Source: Humulus lupulus (taxonomy: Eukaryota > Streptophyta > Magnoliopsida > Rosales > Cannabaceae). From it: a stretch of 64,000 nt of DNA. Positions 32,481 to 44,751 of this stretch are shown here, in pieces. The DNA lies in the NCBI RefSeq assembly GCF_963169125.1, contig NC_084798.1, forward strand, positions 172,761,980-172,825,979, read 5' to 3'. The notes under the pieces are model-generated. The model was not told the origin of the DNA, did no database searches, and was given only the letters and a program-made list of their open reading frames with translations. The translations under genes were made by a program, and so were the position numbers. Numbering within the stretch: the first letter of the stretch is position 1; the number at the start of each line of letters is the position of its first letter.

Positions 32481-33935
32481 TAATAACAAGTCAGATATAA
32501 TAAAAAGATAAGTGTTTATATAAGGGTGGCAATTAAGCCCCGGACAAAAGTTTGTTATACACCGGACGTCACGTAGGTCCATCATAAAGTTTTGGCAACC
32601 GAACCTACCGGACATAGTCCGTCATACATCATTGGACACCTTAGGTCCAGACACACTTACCTATTTATTGTACCTGAAATGTTAGATCATATACACATAA
32701 ACTATATCATAAGCTACATAAACTAGATCATAATACTAAACTACCTAATTTTCCTTACCAAAAATTGGAATATTGGAGACAAGAGCGGGATTGAAACTCC
32801 TAAAACCAAACCTAAAGAAACCATAAGTTTCTAAAGAAATGAAGTTGAAGAGAAGATCTAAACCATCGGGATAAGAACTCACCGAAAACTTTATGTTTTA
32901 AAGAGATTAAACACCTAACCAAAAGTCACTATTACAAGTTAGGATTTGAAGAAAAAAAGAAAGAATAATAGAAACTAAACCTGAAGATAAAGAATACCTT
33001 GGATAGCTTAGAACCTCGATCTATACCTCGAACACCAAAATCACACAAAAACTTATTTCCCAAGTGTTTATAAAAGATTTAGATTTGAAAGCTTTAACCC
33101 CAAGACCCTAGTGTTTCTCTCCAGAATAATCTTAGCAGCTTGGAGGCTCTGAATTATGCTTGAATGATGAATATAATGGCTGAGTGAAGGGTCCTATATA
33201 GAGTTCAAGGAGTGAAACTAACTCATTTAAAATGAATAAATAAATGATCAAAAATGAATAAATTTGAATTATCTGCTCAACAGATGCCCATAACTCGGTC
33301 AAAAACGTTTAGGAATGAGTCAAGGTTGTTGAGGGTTGTTTTTAGCTCAGAATTCTACGAAAATTGAAAAGTTGGTCATTGGAGCCAGTATATTGCCTAG
33401 GGTAGGCGATATATCGCCCCTACCATGATCCTGAGGGTCCGTGGTTTCGTTCGTGCGAAGTCGACGTGTTTTCCATATCAATTATATGCGATATATCGGC
33501 CCTTACAGCTGTGATATATCGACATACGCTGATATTTTAAACACGTTTTTGCACATTTCAGGATAATTTGAAATTGATTAAAAACTACTCTGACTGAGTA
33601 AAACGTGATTCTAATAGATAATGGAAGGTTCTAGAGCTTCTAGATCTTTCTTTTAATTAAACTATTCATAAAAAAATACTTAAATCCTTAATAAACATGC
33701 TTGTGACAAGTGTCACGCTCTTAATTATTCTATCTAAACCTTAGGTTAAAATAAATAATATTCTTAGGACCAAGTATATTAATAAAACCTTATGTTAAAA
33801 TTAATATTTCTAAACCATAGGTTAAACTTATAAAATCCATAACTATTTCTACGAGTTTCTAACTAAATCTCGGCTTGAACCAATATCCACGAAAACTAAA
33901 ATTCTACAACTACTACTATTACTACTACTACTACT

Positions 33936-35116
33936 TGTTGCGATATTTTATTACACGCAAGTGCACGTATCATACAAATAGTAACTCACACAGGTGAGGT
34001 CGAACCCACGGGAATTGCAGCTAAGTACTAATCAAATTGGATTTATATTTCTATTTGGCAACAATAAAAATTGATTTTTAAAATTATAATGCAGAAAACA
34101 CAAGAAGCAAAACAATAAATAAAAATGGTTTAACAATGGATGTGAAATTAGGAATATGATTTCAATTGCTTTGATTACCCAATTGTTAATACTAGTCAAC
34201 TATTCTTCTTCCTCCTATGTGATGACAGATTATAAAATCACCTAAACTCTTTTCAGATCATAAAGGTACTAAATTGCATGTCAACTACTGCATCTCTGAG
34301 ATAGTACAAAAAACAATTCGCATTAAGCAGTAATCTAAAAGTCACACAAGCTATGCAAATACTTTCGTTTCACATCAAAACCTATGTTTATTCATTTAGA
34401 GCATTCCTAATATTCACTTTTCAGATTTCATATTAGGATCATGAATCATGCTTAAGGTGATCAATCTCAAACATGTATTAAGCACAAAAATGAACAAATC
34501 ACATAAACAAGGAAGAAGGAATAATCAAATAGCATTAATCCATGGAATAATCTCAGTCAATATCCATCAAATCCCTAAATAGGAGTTTAGCTCATAATCT
34601 CAATATTCATATCCATAATCAAATTAAACATAAACAATAACATAGAAAATTTAAAGAAAAAGAGATTGAAACTAGATGGGGAATTGTCACAGATCGCCCA
34701 CGCTTGCTCCAAGCTTCTCCTTCTTTTCTTTTCACCTCCACTTTGTCCCTAGCCTCTAATTCACGTTTTTCCACTGCCTAAATCGCATCAAAATTCGTTA
34801 CCCTAAATTAGCCCTTGTGAATGGACCAAAATGCCCTTCATTTAAAAATCTGTCGAATTTCAATTTCCAGCAACCTAGCGCGGTCGCTCTCTACAGTAGC
34901 GAGGTCACGCTACTCTCTCAGAAAAGGCATTTTTGACAGCTTTACGATTTTTTGTGCTTTTTGGCATCTTTTTCATTCTAAATCATCACAATCCTTCAAA
35001 ACCTGAAAATAAACAAAAACAACACAAAACAAGCGTAAAATAGAACAAAACAATCCTAAACCTCTAAAATACTTCCTAAGTAGACACACTAAAACAAGTC
35101 TAAAACTCGCTAATCA
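33936..35116 (-). repeat. Element F 3' LTR
   Basis: 1181 bp; in element orientation it runs TGATTAGCGAG to ATATCGCAACA. A short ORF also present in the other LTR copy is an LTR feature, not a gene. Confidence 0.95.
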
Positions 35117-35131
35117 AACTCCCCCAAACTT
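35117..35131 (-). other. Polypurine tract of element F
   Basis: Reverse-strand AAGTTTGGGGGAGTT directly abuts the 3' LTR. A second TTTGGGGGAGTGT copy lies at about 35702-35716 and a related TTTGGGGGAA at about 46240-46250. Confidence 0.85.
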
Positions 35132-36224
35132 AACATTTACTCGCCCTCGAGTAAAGAACTCTAGACAAACCTAAAAACCTAAAAATCTAAAACAACTAAA
35201 CAAAGACAAATCAAATTGACAACGACAAATCAAGCCTCCAAATTATGTTTGTCATGCTCATATAGTTTTCAAAAAATCCAGCCATCATGATAATCTAGAA
35301 TTTTGATCAAAATATTTCTTCAACTCACTCAATTCCAAACAAATATATGTTCGCTTGATCATGATCAATAAATAACATGCATTTGAATCTATTTAAACTT
35401 ACCAAATTACTCACCACAAACCATCAAATCTTATTATCTCATATGCTTGCATCACTTACTACTCTCCACTAATATAGACAACACATGCTCAAGAATCAAT
35501 AGGACTTTTATAGCTTATAACGATAGGCTTAGGCAAGGGTAGATGAGATGTCATGTAGGCTCAAAATTACCATAAGCATACAAGCCATACAAACCACATT
35601 TGATATTCACATTACAGTTCACAAACAATCCCAGTATTTCCTTTTTTTTTTTTTTAAGATTGAGATAATTCACACTTAGAATTTTTTTTTCTTTTCAAAC
35701 TACACTCCCCCAAACTTGTTTTTTTTTTTTACTATATGTTTAAAGGGAGTGTAGTTTACTTTCAATTTTTTTTTTTTATCTCAATCTTTTTATTTATAAC
35801 ACTCCACAATTCACCCTATTACAAAACCAATCCCCAATCATCATTCACTTGTATGCTCACGGTAATCATTCAAGGGAAGGAAATATAATAACATGTTTAA
35901 AGTAAGCTCAAAATAGGTGTCAAAACAAAGAATGTAACATTAGGCTCAAAAAGGACAACTAGGGATTAAATTAATCAAGGTTGGCTTGAAAGGCTCAATC
36001 GTTCCAAAAAAAAATCGCCTAAATCATCTTCCTAAGTATGCATTGTCTATGATTTCGCCTCAAGTAGCAAGCAAGCAAGTTCTAAGCATAATCATCCATC
36101 TTTCCTTAACCCAAAATTAAGCAAGCATAAATATCATCAAATGCACGAGATTTATCTAAAAATCATGATCAAGCTCTCACATATTTAGATAGACCCAAGC
36201 AACTCAAAGAAACATTCGACCAAG
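35132..36224 (-). other. Element F non-coding 3' region, up to the CACTA insertion
   Basis: No coding capacity. Apart from the hairpin it is AT-rich sequence between the third ORF and the 3' LTR, continuing beyond the CACTA element at 46043. Confidence 0.65.
35656..35788. repeat. Imperfect hairpin next to the Athila 3' LTR
   Basis: Outer arms AAGATTGAGATA (35656-35667) and TATCTCAATCTT (35777-35788). Inner arms AAACTACACTCCC (35697-35709) and GGGAGTGTAGTTT (35745-35757). T-runs lie between them. The inner arm overlaps the second polypurine-like motif. Confidence 0.75.
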
Positions 36225-36242
36225 CACTACAACAATTTTGAG
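36225..36242 (+). repeat. Left terminal inverted repeat of G
   Basis: CACTACAACAATTTTGAG; the first 8 bases match the right end. Confidence 0.85.
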
Positions 36243-37813
36243 TAAATATTACGTTAAGATATAGCACCTTTTTTAAAGTGTTATTAATGATTTAGCTCTA
36301 AAATATTTGGGGAGAAATATTTAGCGCCAAGTGAATTAATGGCGCCTTTACTTTTCATTTTTTTTATTATTTTACACAACACTCTCATTCTGAATATGGG
36401 TTCTCTCTAAACGCCTAAATCCCTTCATTCTCACCATTCATTTCATCGATTCTCTCTAGCCTCCACGAGAGAGTGCTCAAACCACACGGCGTCGTTCTCC
36501 TCCACCGGCGGTCAGATTGGTCTACTCCAACATCACGAAGTCGCTCTCCACCCCATCGGCTCGACTTAGCAAACATCAAAGGTACTCTTTCTTGTCCTGA
36601 CCTCACTCTGGTAATGGTTCCTACTCTTCAGTAAATGAGAGAGAGCCCTAAGCCGCTGCCCTCTCCTCCTCTCACTCCTATCCGTTATTCTTCATTTTCT
36701 TGGAAGAATAGGTGACGGCGCCTGGCGGAGGCAGAGGCAAAGGCGAGGTCACGGGTTCGACGATGCGTGGGTCTTCTTCTCCTCAGCACACGACGGAGGC
36801 GAGATCTGGTATGTTTCCTCTCAACTTATTTTTGTTGTTGATGGTTGGTTCATGGTAGTCGAAGCCTTAGAATGGGGTATTTTAATTACTGTGTGTTTAA
36901 TAATCTTATAGGTTTTCTTCATAGTATATGTTTTGTCTTTCATTTTAGTTATTATATGTGGATTTTTGAATATGAGTATGAGTTTAATGAAGTTTGAATC
37001 TGGGTGTTGTTCTTCTTTCCTAGTCACTCATTCCATTGTCATCTTTCTGGCCTCCCTCCCCCGTTCCAAAACCTCACCATTCATCTCTCAATATTGCTCC
37101 ATCAATTTTGATTTCTGCAATTTTTTGTCTCATGTGTATATATAACTATAATATTGTGATTATTTGTGGGAATTTTGGTTTAAATTAGGGATTGAATATA
37201 CTGTACTATGTTTGAAGCAAGAAAGAAAGTTTGTGATGATTTTTTGTTCTTAATCTGATTGTGGTAATAATTTTTGTTTTCAAGTTCTCTCCCTCTTAAT
37301 GTAATCTGTCATGATTTTTAGGCTACACTTTCCTAATTGCAAATACTGCAAGGGTGAGAGCCTTCTTTGGATGCCCAGTTGATGAACGCAAGGACTTTCT
37401 GCTGCAGATGATGTATAGTCCTCAGGACTGTTGAGGTACTTTGTAAAATTGCAGATAAGTGAGTCTAGGCTTCAAAAGTGATGTTAATTTAACATACCAT
37501 AGTTGCAGCAAGAATAAAAAATAATAATAATTCAGTGTAACAAACATTTATAGTTTTTTCAGATGACTGTGTTCGGTTGTTTTGATTATCAAGTTAATAG
37601 ATAGAATCATTTTCTAGTTGATGGCTGATGATACTTTAAACTCTTGTTCATTCTGAAACATGAATCTGGGCTGTTTTTTTTAATATTAATATAGATAAAT
37701 GTGCCTTGACAAGGCTTTCTTTTAGAACATAAATACGCATGACTTGAGTCATATGGTAGATAATAGATATGCATATACATATTCACAAACAGTCCACAGC
37801 ACAAACAAGCAAA
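36243..37813. other. G interior, left part: unassigned exon-like islands
   Basis: GC-richer islands at about 36395-36600 and 36640-36805 look like 5'UTR or first-exon DNA, each ending at a GT donor (AAAG|GTACTC and ATCTG|GTATG). A further exon-like piece at 37322-37434 follows a TTTTTAG acceptor. None could be assigned to a family, but the splice-site context suggests captured genic DNA. Confidence 0.45.
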
Positions 37814-37990
37814 TTATATATGAGCCAGAGCCTCTGAATCTGGATTGGTTCCATTCTCCTGAAGCTTCTGAATCTGGTAACTGACAGATTGTTCCTTCCA
37901 CATGTCTTTGTCCAGATAAGTCTCGTAAAAGGTAACTTCACCATTTGTTTTTGCAGTCAAAGCAGCACTGCTCCTAGTTCCATAACGACC
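37814..37990 (-). pseudogene. Captured last exon of a TANGO2/NRDE-like gene
   Basis: After an acceptor CTGCAG the reverse strand encodes 58 residues and a stop: GRYGTRSSAALTAKTNGEVT, then FYETYLDKDMWKEQSVSYQI. This matches the C-terminal part of plant TANGO2-type (DUF833, NRDE superfamily) proteins, where RYGTRS...L follows the catalytic-like core. Only this exon was found, so it is a fragment. It lies in the opposite orientation to the other captured genes. Confidence 0.65.
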
Positions 37991-38005
37991 CTGCAGATAA
38001 GACAA

Positions 38006-40892
38006 AATCCCATGTTATGAACACTGACTTTTTTTATGGAACACTAACTTTAATGCATGTAAATGCAACTTTTAAACATAGACTGAATGAGTGAGTCAAT
38101 ACTCACCAGTGGGGTGTCAACTTCAACTTTTAAACATATATGTTTACTCTATCTTTATTTGCCAAAAGTGATGCAGTGAGGTGTAAAGTTGTTTATTGTA
38201 ATCTCATCTTGAAAATTAAATTGGCAGGTAGTTTATTAAGTGTTTGTATCGTTTGTTTCCATTTCATAAGATTCCATCCATAAATGTATATAAGTTATAT
38301 TTTTGAGTATTGGACAGTCCATAATTTTTTCTATAACTTGCTTTGTTTCTGGGTGTTTCATTCATTTGCCTTGAAACTATTTTATTAATTTTACTACAAG
38401 AAATTTTTTGGGTGATATTTCTACTAAAGACCATAAGAATGCCCAATCGTAGTGTGAACAGAATTGAAATGTCCTTGAAGTAACCATAAGTATGGCATGA
38501 TTTAGATTTTCAATTCTTTTAACTTAATAGCTCAACCCTTTTGACACTTGCCTGCCTCCTTTATTGAGCGAATTTTCAATTACTTCAAGTGACTATTATG
38601 GTTCTAGACCAAGAACTTGATTTCTCTAATGTGTTTTCTGTTTGAATCTTGTACTTGATCCCTATGGCTTCAATCTTATAGCCTTGTCTCTTCATTGAAG
38701 TTATTTCTATCTTTGCTTACTTTCAAAGAAGTAGAAATAAAGACACCAACTGTGCCAGTTTCTTCTTTCCTTTCCTTTTCTTTCTTTTAATTTATTATTA
38801 TTATTATTTTATTTATTAAAATAATTTTTATATGGATTTTCCATTATTTATGTGGATTAATGATATAGTTGGTGACCTCCTTACGTTTTAGCCAACCTGT
38901 GAAATCTTGAGTGATACCAAGTAATTAACTGGAATTTGATTGACTCTTGAAGTAATATACGTGAAACCTTGAGTCAACCTGTTCAATGAAACTTACATTG
39001 TCAAAGAGCATTTGTGATATTGACCCTTCTTTTTAAGACATAAAAATTGATTCTTTCTATTTGTGCAACAAAGTTTTGATGCCTGATTAAAACTTACTGT
39101 ACTGATCTTTGAAATAAGAACAGTATAAACTCTTTACTGTACTGATCTTTGATTTAGGATTAAAATATTTTTTTTGATTTGATTTCCATCTTTACTGTAC
39201 TGATCTTTACTGTACTGATCTTTGATTTAGGATTGAAAAGTTGCATTTTTGTTATACCAATTTGCTTTTACTGTGTTTTATATACAAGTATGAACAACAG
39301 CCCAAAAAATCTGTCTCTTCTGGGTCTGAATGTAGGAGGTGTTCTCTGCATTTTCTTTTCTACTTGGCTATTATTAGTATTCATTGAAAGGCTTAGATGG
39401 GGATCAAATTGGTCTCAAGAGTCAAGACAGTCCATGGTGGTAAAGCAACTGTATATGAACCTATCATTTTTAATATCTATGTTAGTTCTCTGTTTCTCCC
39501 TTTTATGGAATTATTGTTTGTTTGGGATTGATCAAGCAAAGATTACAACTTGATGATGTAAAATATATTTTGTATTGGGTTTATGAAAGCTGATAGTTTC
39601 ATAGCTTTTGATAATGTAGCTTTGGTTAGTTTCATAGCCTTTTATTTTGTATTTGATTACCCTCTGATAAAAGATAAGTTTATTTATTTAAATTACAGTT
39701 TTGGTTTCGTTTGGTGCTTGTAGTTAATTCTTAAAATAAATTAGCTATTAATGGTTCTGTTTTGAGTCTGAATTATGTGAGAGATAATAATATTGATGTT
39801 GTTTTCTCTGTTCTTTTGACATTTTTTTATTATCAATTTTATTATGTAAATTGGTGAACAAATATAATTGATTCTCTTGAACAATAAAAAATGTATTTAT
39901 AATCTATTTGTGTGTATTTATGTTATTAGTTATGTTCTGTTAGGGTTCATCTATGTTTTGCTATATTTTTATGTCAAATTTTTCTCTGTTTTTGACAGAA
40001 TTTTACAAGATGGTCAGTGAGGCAGATGAAACTGATCTAAATATACACGTATTGGCTGTCATGCTACCACATTATGATGGCTTGAGCTTGTAAAGAATGC
40101 TGCTTAACAGTTCATCAGGTTATACTTTTGTTATTATTAGAGATTGTAAAGAAATAAGAGTTTGTTTATAGCATTGGATTTGACATGTATCTTAGGATTT
40201 TAGTTGTTTTAGTTAGTAAACCTCGCACGTATTCTTTCAATGTGTAAATATATGTAGGGAGGGATTCATTTGGTGCGGTTTGCATACATATTCAATTATA
40301 TTGAATTTGATCAGCCAGATCTTACATTAACCTTACTAAAAGTTTTATAATTGGTGGCCTTGAGTAGTGTTGGTTTCTTTAACTTTTATTGTGCTTGAAT
40401 GCATTTTTAATTGAAATCAGAAGTAATTAACTAGCCATTGATTCTCATGGTATACTAAAGTAGCATCTTTCTGGTTATAATGTAATGTTATGATCTGAGT
40501 CTTTTCTAGTTTCATGGAGAATACTATCATTTATTATTCATTTATAGAATGCTTTTCACAATAAATTTATTGATGTGGAAGAAATTGCTTGCTTTTGGGT
40601 GCATAATATAAATTACAAATGACTTAGACACTTAGCTATGCTTATTTCTTTCTGTTTTGCAGGTGCACCAGTGTCTGTGAGGTTTGATGGTGGCAGGGCT
40701 TGGAAAGGCGAGGTGTTATTTCACTTTGCAGGTGTATGCTGGTTTGTTCTTTACTATTTGGATATTCTGTTTTGATCTAAGGTTTGGCTATTTGATATTG
40801 ATCAATATATTACAGAGATCACGTTCAATGCTTCTACACTTCGGGTTTTATTTCACTTTTATAAGTGATGATGCATTTCTCTCTCTCTTCAG
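38006..40892. other. G interior between the TANGO2-like and flippase fragments
   Basis: Mainly intron-like AT-rich DNA. Exon-like islands: about 40001-40093 (MVSEADETDLNIHVLAVMLP in frame) and 40664-40731, bounded by AG and GT (APVSVRFDGGRAWKGEVLFH). Neither could be assigned. A local duplication of TTTACTGTACTGATCTTTGA occurs several times at 39095-39235. Confidence 0.45.
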
Positions 40893-41067
40893 GGTGTGAT
40901 TGAGTGCCCTGTTCCTGACAAAGACATTAGAAGATTTGATGCAAATTTACGGTTGTTTCCTCCTTTTATTGATAACGATCTGTGCCCATTAACCATTAAA
41001 AACACAATTCTTCAGTCATGTTACTTGCGGAATACCGAATGGGCATGTGGAGTAGCTATTTATACAG
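40893..41067 (+). pseudogene. Captured exon of a P4-ATPase (phospholipid flippase), ALA2-like
   Basis: Acceptor CTTCAG then 175 bp encoding GVIECPVPDKDIRRFDANLR, LFPPFIDNDLCPLTIKNTIL and QSCYLRNTEWACGVAIYT. This is a highly conserved stretch of plant aminophospholipid ATPases, closest by recall to ALA2, in the actuator-domain region before the catalytic DKTG. No other flippase exon was recognised. The donor reads ACAG|GCAAGT, a GC-AG type site or a GT lost by one change. Confidence 0.9.
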
Positions 41068-42635
41068 GCAAGTTTGTTTATTCTAGTTGTCAAGGCCATA
41101 TTTTAATGCATACCTCTTTGTTCATGCATGCACATATTTGTTTTGTTTTGAAGCAATAAGAAAAGGGAAGTTCTCATAAATGGTAAATGACCTTATGCAG
41201 TATATGAAAAAAATTATGAATAAAGTATGAAAATTTGTACTTTAATCATGACATATGCTGGTGAAGTCGACAACTTTTATATTAATTATCAACATCAATA
41301 TGCCAAGGGAAATATCTTAGTACCTCCCAAACTTGCTATTGTATCTTAAGAAATAATAATTGATAAAACTTGTATTTCTGATTAATGGGAATAGCACAAA
41401 TTTAAGTGAGTCATGCTTCTTCTTCTTCTTCTTCTTCTTCTCTCTCTCTTTCTCTATCTATCTATCTATCTATCTATATATATATATATATGTCTCTCTT
41501 TAAAGGCTGTCATGTGGTTGATGGCTTTAGTGCCTACAAATTTTGTACCTTCTCTGCAATCTGACCAATTTCAGTTATGGAAGTTTCCAGAGGATTGATG
41601 CACCCAGCTGTATTTTCTTTCCTTTTGGATTTTGGATTATGGATTTTGTGTCTATTTTTATATTTTTCTTTCCTTTTTTGTGATGCAAACCAAGTGTGTG
41701 TGAAAATGCCTCAATGGACTAAGATTGTGAAATTTAGTGAATGATTCTTCTATAGGCTAATGTAGTTGTTGCTTATTGTTCTCTAGGCCTTTTTTTTATT
41801 TCAGTTTTAAATTTGGAAGTATATATTATGGAATGACCTAAATAGTTGATTCTTTGAAGATGAATTTTTTAGATAATATTTTTAAACATTTTATTCCTAA
41901 AGATGATATGAATCTTAATTTTTATTTTGTTGCTCCTTAATGATAAATTGAGGCACCTAGCCATTATGAAGGAAAGTATATAGAATAATTTATTGGAGTA
42001 TCTCCAAATGCAGCTCACGGATAGGGCTATGGACGAGGTTGGAGGGCTTGGGCTTGCAGAGGGTCATGGATGGCTCGGTCTCACGGAGAGGTGATGGGTC
42101 AAAACTTGAAAAACTTGAAAAGTAGGAAACCTCGCTGAACCCATTATTTTCATGTTGCTGGTATGTTCTATAAATTTCTGGCTGTCTTTTTCCTGTGATG
42201 TCTAAATAAACACAAGTGTGAAAAGTACAAAGTATATTTGATTAAATATTTGCACTCTAGTCATGTTGACTGTTATATACGAAATGGGGAGTCTTATGCA
42301 GGATTAAATCAATACTTAGAGTTCTCAACTGTAACTTTAATGAAATTTATTTGGAAAAAAAAAAAGATGAATGTTTTAGCTGCTGGTATGTTCATTTTTT
42401 GCTAGCTAAAAAAATAATATTATATCAGCTTAAAATGCAAACAGACTGTTAGATTAAGGACTAATATATATATATATATCAAAATTAAAAAAAAAGGACA
42501 AAACCTTGAACCTTAGAATGATCAGCAAATTTTATAAATTCTATTTGGGTTTTCTTAGCAAGAAACTTTATTCTATGATCTCCTTGCATTACCTTTGATA
42601 GAGTCTCACCATTGTTTAATGTTATACTTTTTTAG
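41068..42635. other. G interior between the flippase and DHD-SDH fragments
   Basis: No assigned coding sequence. Includes the compound microsatellite at 41415-41491. A GC-richer piece at about 42000-42115 is unidentified. Confidence 0.45.
41415..41491. repeat. Compound microsatellite (CTT)n-(TC)n-(TCTA)n-(TA)n
   Basis: Four adjoining simple repeats: CTT units from 41415, then TC, then TCTA, then TA to about 41491. Confidence 0.9.
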
Positions 42636-44750
42636 ACCAACATGGGAAGGTGGTCAGTACAATGGCGATGAAAAAATGCGACAGGATGCACTTCGATTGG
42701 CCATGGAATACGGGGCTGATTACATTGATGTTGAGCTCCAGGTTACTTCTTTTATGAAATCTACAACTTTAAAATGATTCTCATGTTGCATATTTTTCCT
42801 GTAAAAATGATCACATCATAGAAATATTTTCATTGGTGACTTAAAAAAAATACACGCACGCACATATGTTTATATATATCCATATTGGTATCCATTTCTT
42901 CCTTCATGGATTTTATAATGCTCCCTGATGGTTGAAGGAACTGTCCAAGAATCCTTTACCTGATTTTTATGCGAGTCTTTGTGTCATTCACTTGTCAGTT
43001 ACAAGTTTTAACTGCAGGTATAACATAATTTTTTGTTTCATATCTAAACAATACCCACAGTAGTAGGATTTACGGAAGCTTAGTTATCAAAAACAGACCA
43101 AAAAAAGTGGAGTATATTATTTTAATGTCTCTGAATACATACGGCTCATAGCAAGTGTTGTATTCACAAGATGTTTGGAAGTTATTTTGTGTACAGTTTT
43201 TATTAACCCGATTTCCACCACTATGGTACCATGATTGATTTTTGCCTGCTACCTCTGTGTGAAGGTTGCTCATGAATTCATTCAATCCATAGCTGGAAAG
43301 AAGCCTGAAAATTTTAAGATTGTTGTTTCTTCTCATAATTATCAAAATACCCCATCTATGGAGGATCTTGGTAATCTTGTTGCAAAAATACAAGCAACTG
43401 GAGCTGACATAGTGAAGTTTGGAACATCTGCCTTAGATATAACTGATGCGGCACGTGTTTTCCAGATAACTGTGCATTCTCAGGTATCCCAAATTCAAGC
43501 TTCTCTCTAGTTTCTTGTTTCTGTAAATCCAGAAACATTAGTCAATATTGTGTGTTTATGACAGATGCTACGACTTTATAGCAATTTATGACTGCATTTT
43601 AATCATAAGTTACAGTTCCTCTGTACACTAGATGTGTGTATGACTAGTGCAAGAAGCATATATTCCAAATTAATACCTGTTAGCAGTTCTATACAAGTTA
43701 TGAGTGGACATCGAGTCTGTTTTCTTCTTATTGAGGAATATCTTTATCCAATCAAGTTATTTGGTGGCTGGAACGTTAGCTAGTATGGTAATTTGGTTAG
43801 AAAACATAGCTTCCCTCAATCAATTGACCTTAGTTTATGTCTAAAAGTTTTGGATAGGAGTATATAATTTTAAAGTTTCCTCTCTTTTCCCATTTCTAGG
43901 AAATTTTCTGTTTAGTATTAATGCTGGCTTTTGTACCTCTTATTTTCATCTTCGTTATATGATGTGAACACATTAATTTACTAACTGGAAATTCAGGTTC
44001 CAATAATAGCACTGGTTATGAGCTTCTACATTTATACAATTTCAGACAGATAGGGCCCGACACAAAAGTGTTTGGTGTTATTGGAAAGCCAGTTGGCCAA
44101 AGCAAATCACCAATTTTGTATAATGAGGCCTTCAAGTCAGTTGGTTTTAATGGAGTTTATCTGCATTTGTTGGTAGATGACATTGCAAATTTTCTCCAAA
44201 CTTACTTGTCTGCAGATTTTGCGGGATTCAGGTTTAGTTTTTTTCTTTTTAATATTAAAGTATTTTGTTAACAAAACTTGTTCTAACTCTCGTTAAACAA
44301 AGCCCATACTTCTGGAATTTTCGTATGACCACTGATAAGCATTGATATTATAAATATGTATATTTATATATAACTTGTGTTGTATGGGAGAGATGTATTT
44401 GAAAAAAAAATTTGTGTAGTTGGAAGTGAAATTTTGATGGCATGCTTGTATTAAAATTAATTCTGTCAAATACAGTGTCACCATTCCTCACAAGGAAGCT
44501 GCACTCACGTGCTGTGATGAGGTTGATCCAGTTGCCAAGGTAATTGGCAAATCATTCATGTTATGTGTTGTCTGACCGTATAATTTGTAGTATGACTGAA
44601 TTTCTAATCTTTTATTGTTCAGTGTATTCTATTTTTATTTTCAAGATTTTCTCATATGTGAATGGTTTATCTCTTGATACCATACAAGTCAATAGGAGCT
44701 GTTAATTGCATTATAAGGATACAAAGTGATGGGAAGTTATTGGGATTCAA
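42636..44750 (+). pseudogene. Captured fragment of 3-dehydroquinate dehydratase/shikimate dehydrogenase
   Basis: Five exons with splice sites: 42636-42741 (PTWEGGQYNGDEKMRQDALR), 43265-43483 (KIVVSSHNYQNTPSMEDLGN, ADIVKFGT), 43997-44231, 44476-44539 (SVTIPHKEAALTCCDEVDPV) and 44689-44750 (SIGAVNCIIRIQSDGKLLGF). This is the plant plastid shikimate-pathway enzyme (MEE32 type), spanning the C-terminal part of the dehydratase domain and the N-terminal part of the dehydrogenase (GKPVGQSKSP shikimate-binding site). The third exon has an internal deletion joining VPIIALVM to LHLYNFRQIGPDTK out of frame. The first exons and the NADP-binding half are missing. It cannot encode the enzyme. Confidence 0.93.
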
Positions 44751-44751
44751 T

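Noticed and set aside
34821..35006. ORF repeated at 57993-58178
   Set aside because: Repeated only because it lies in both LTRs of element F. No protein-like features.
39179..39553. Hydrophobic 124-codon ORF within the CACTA element
   Set aside because: T-rich sequence gives Leu/Phe/Ile by composition. No recognised domain or splice context.
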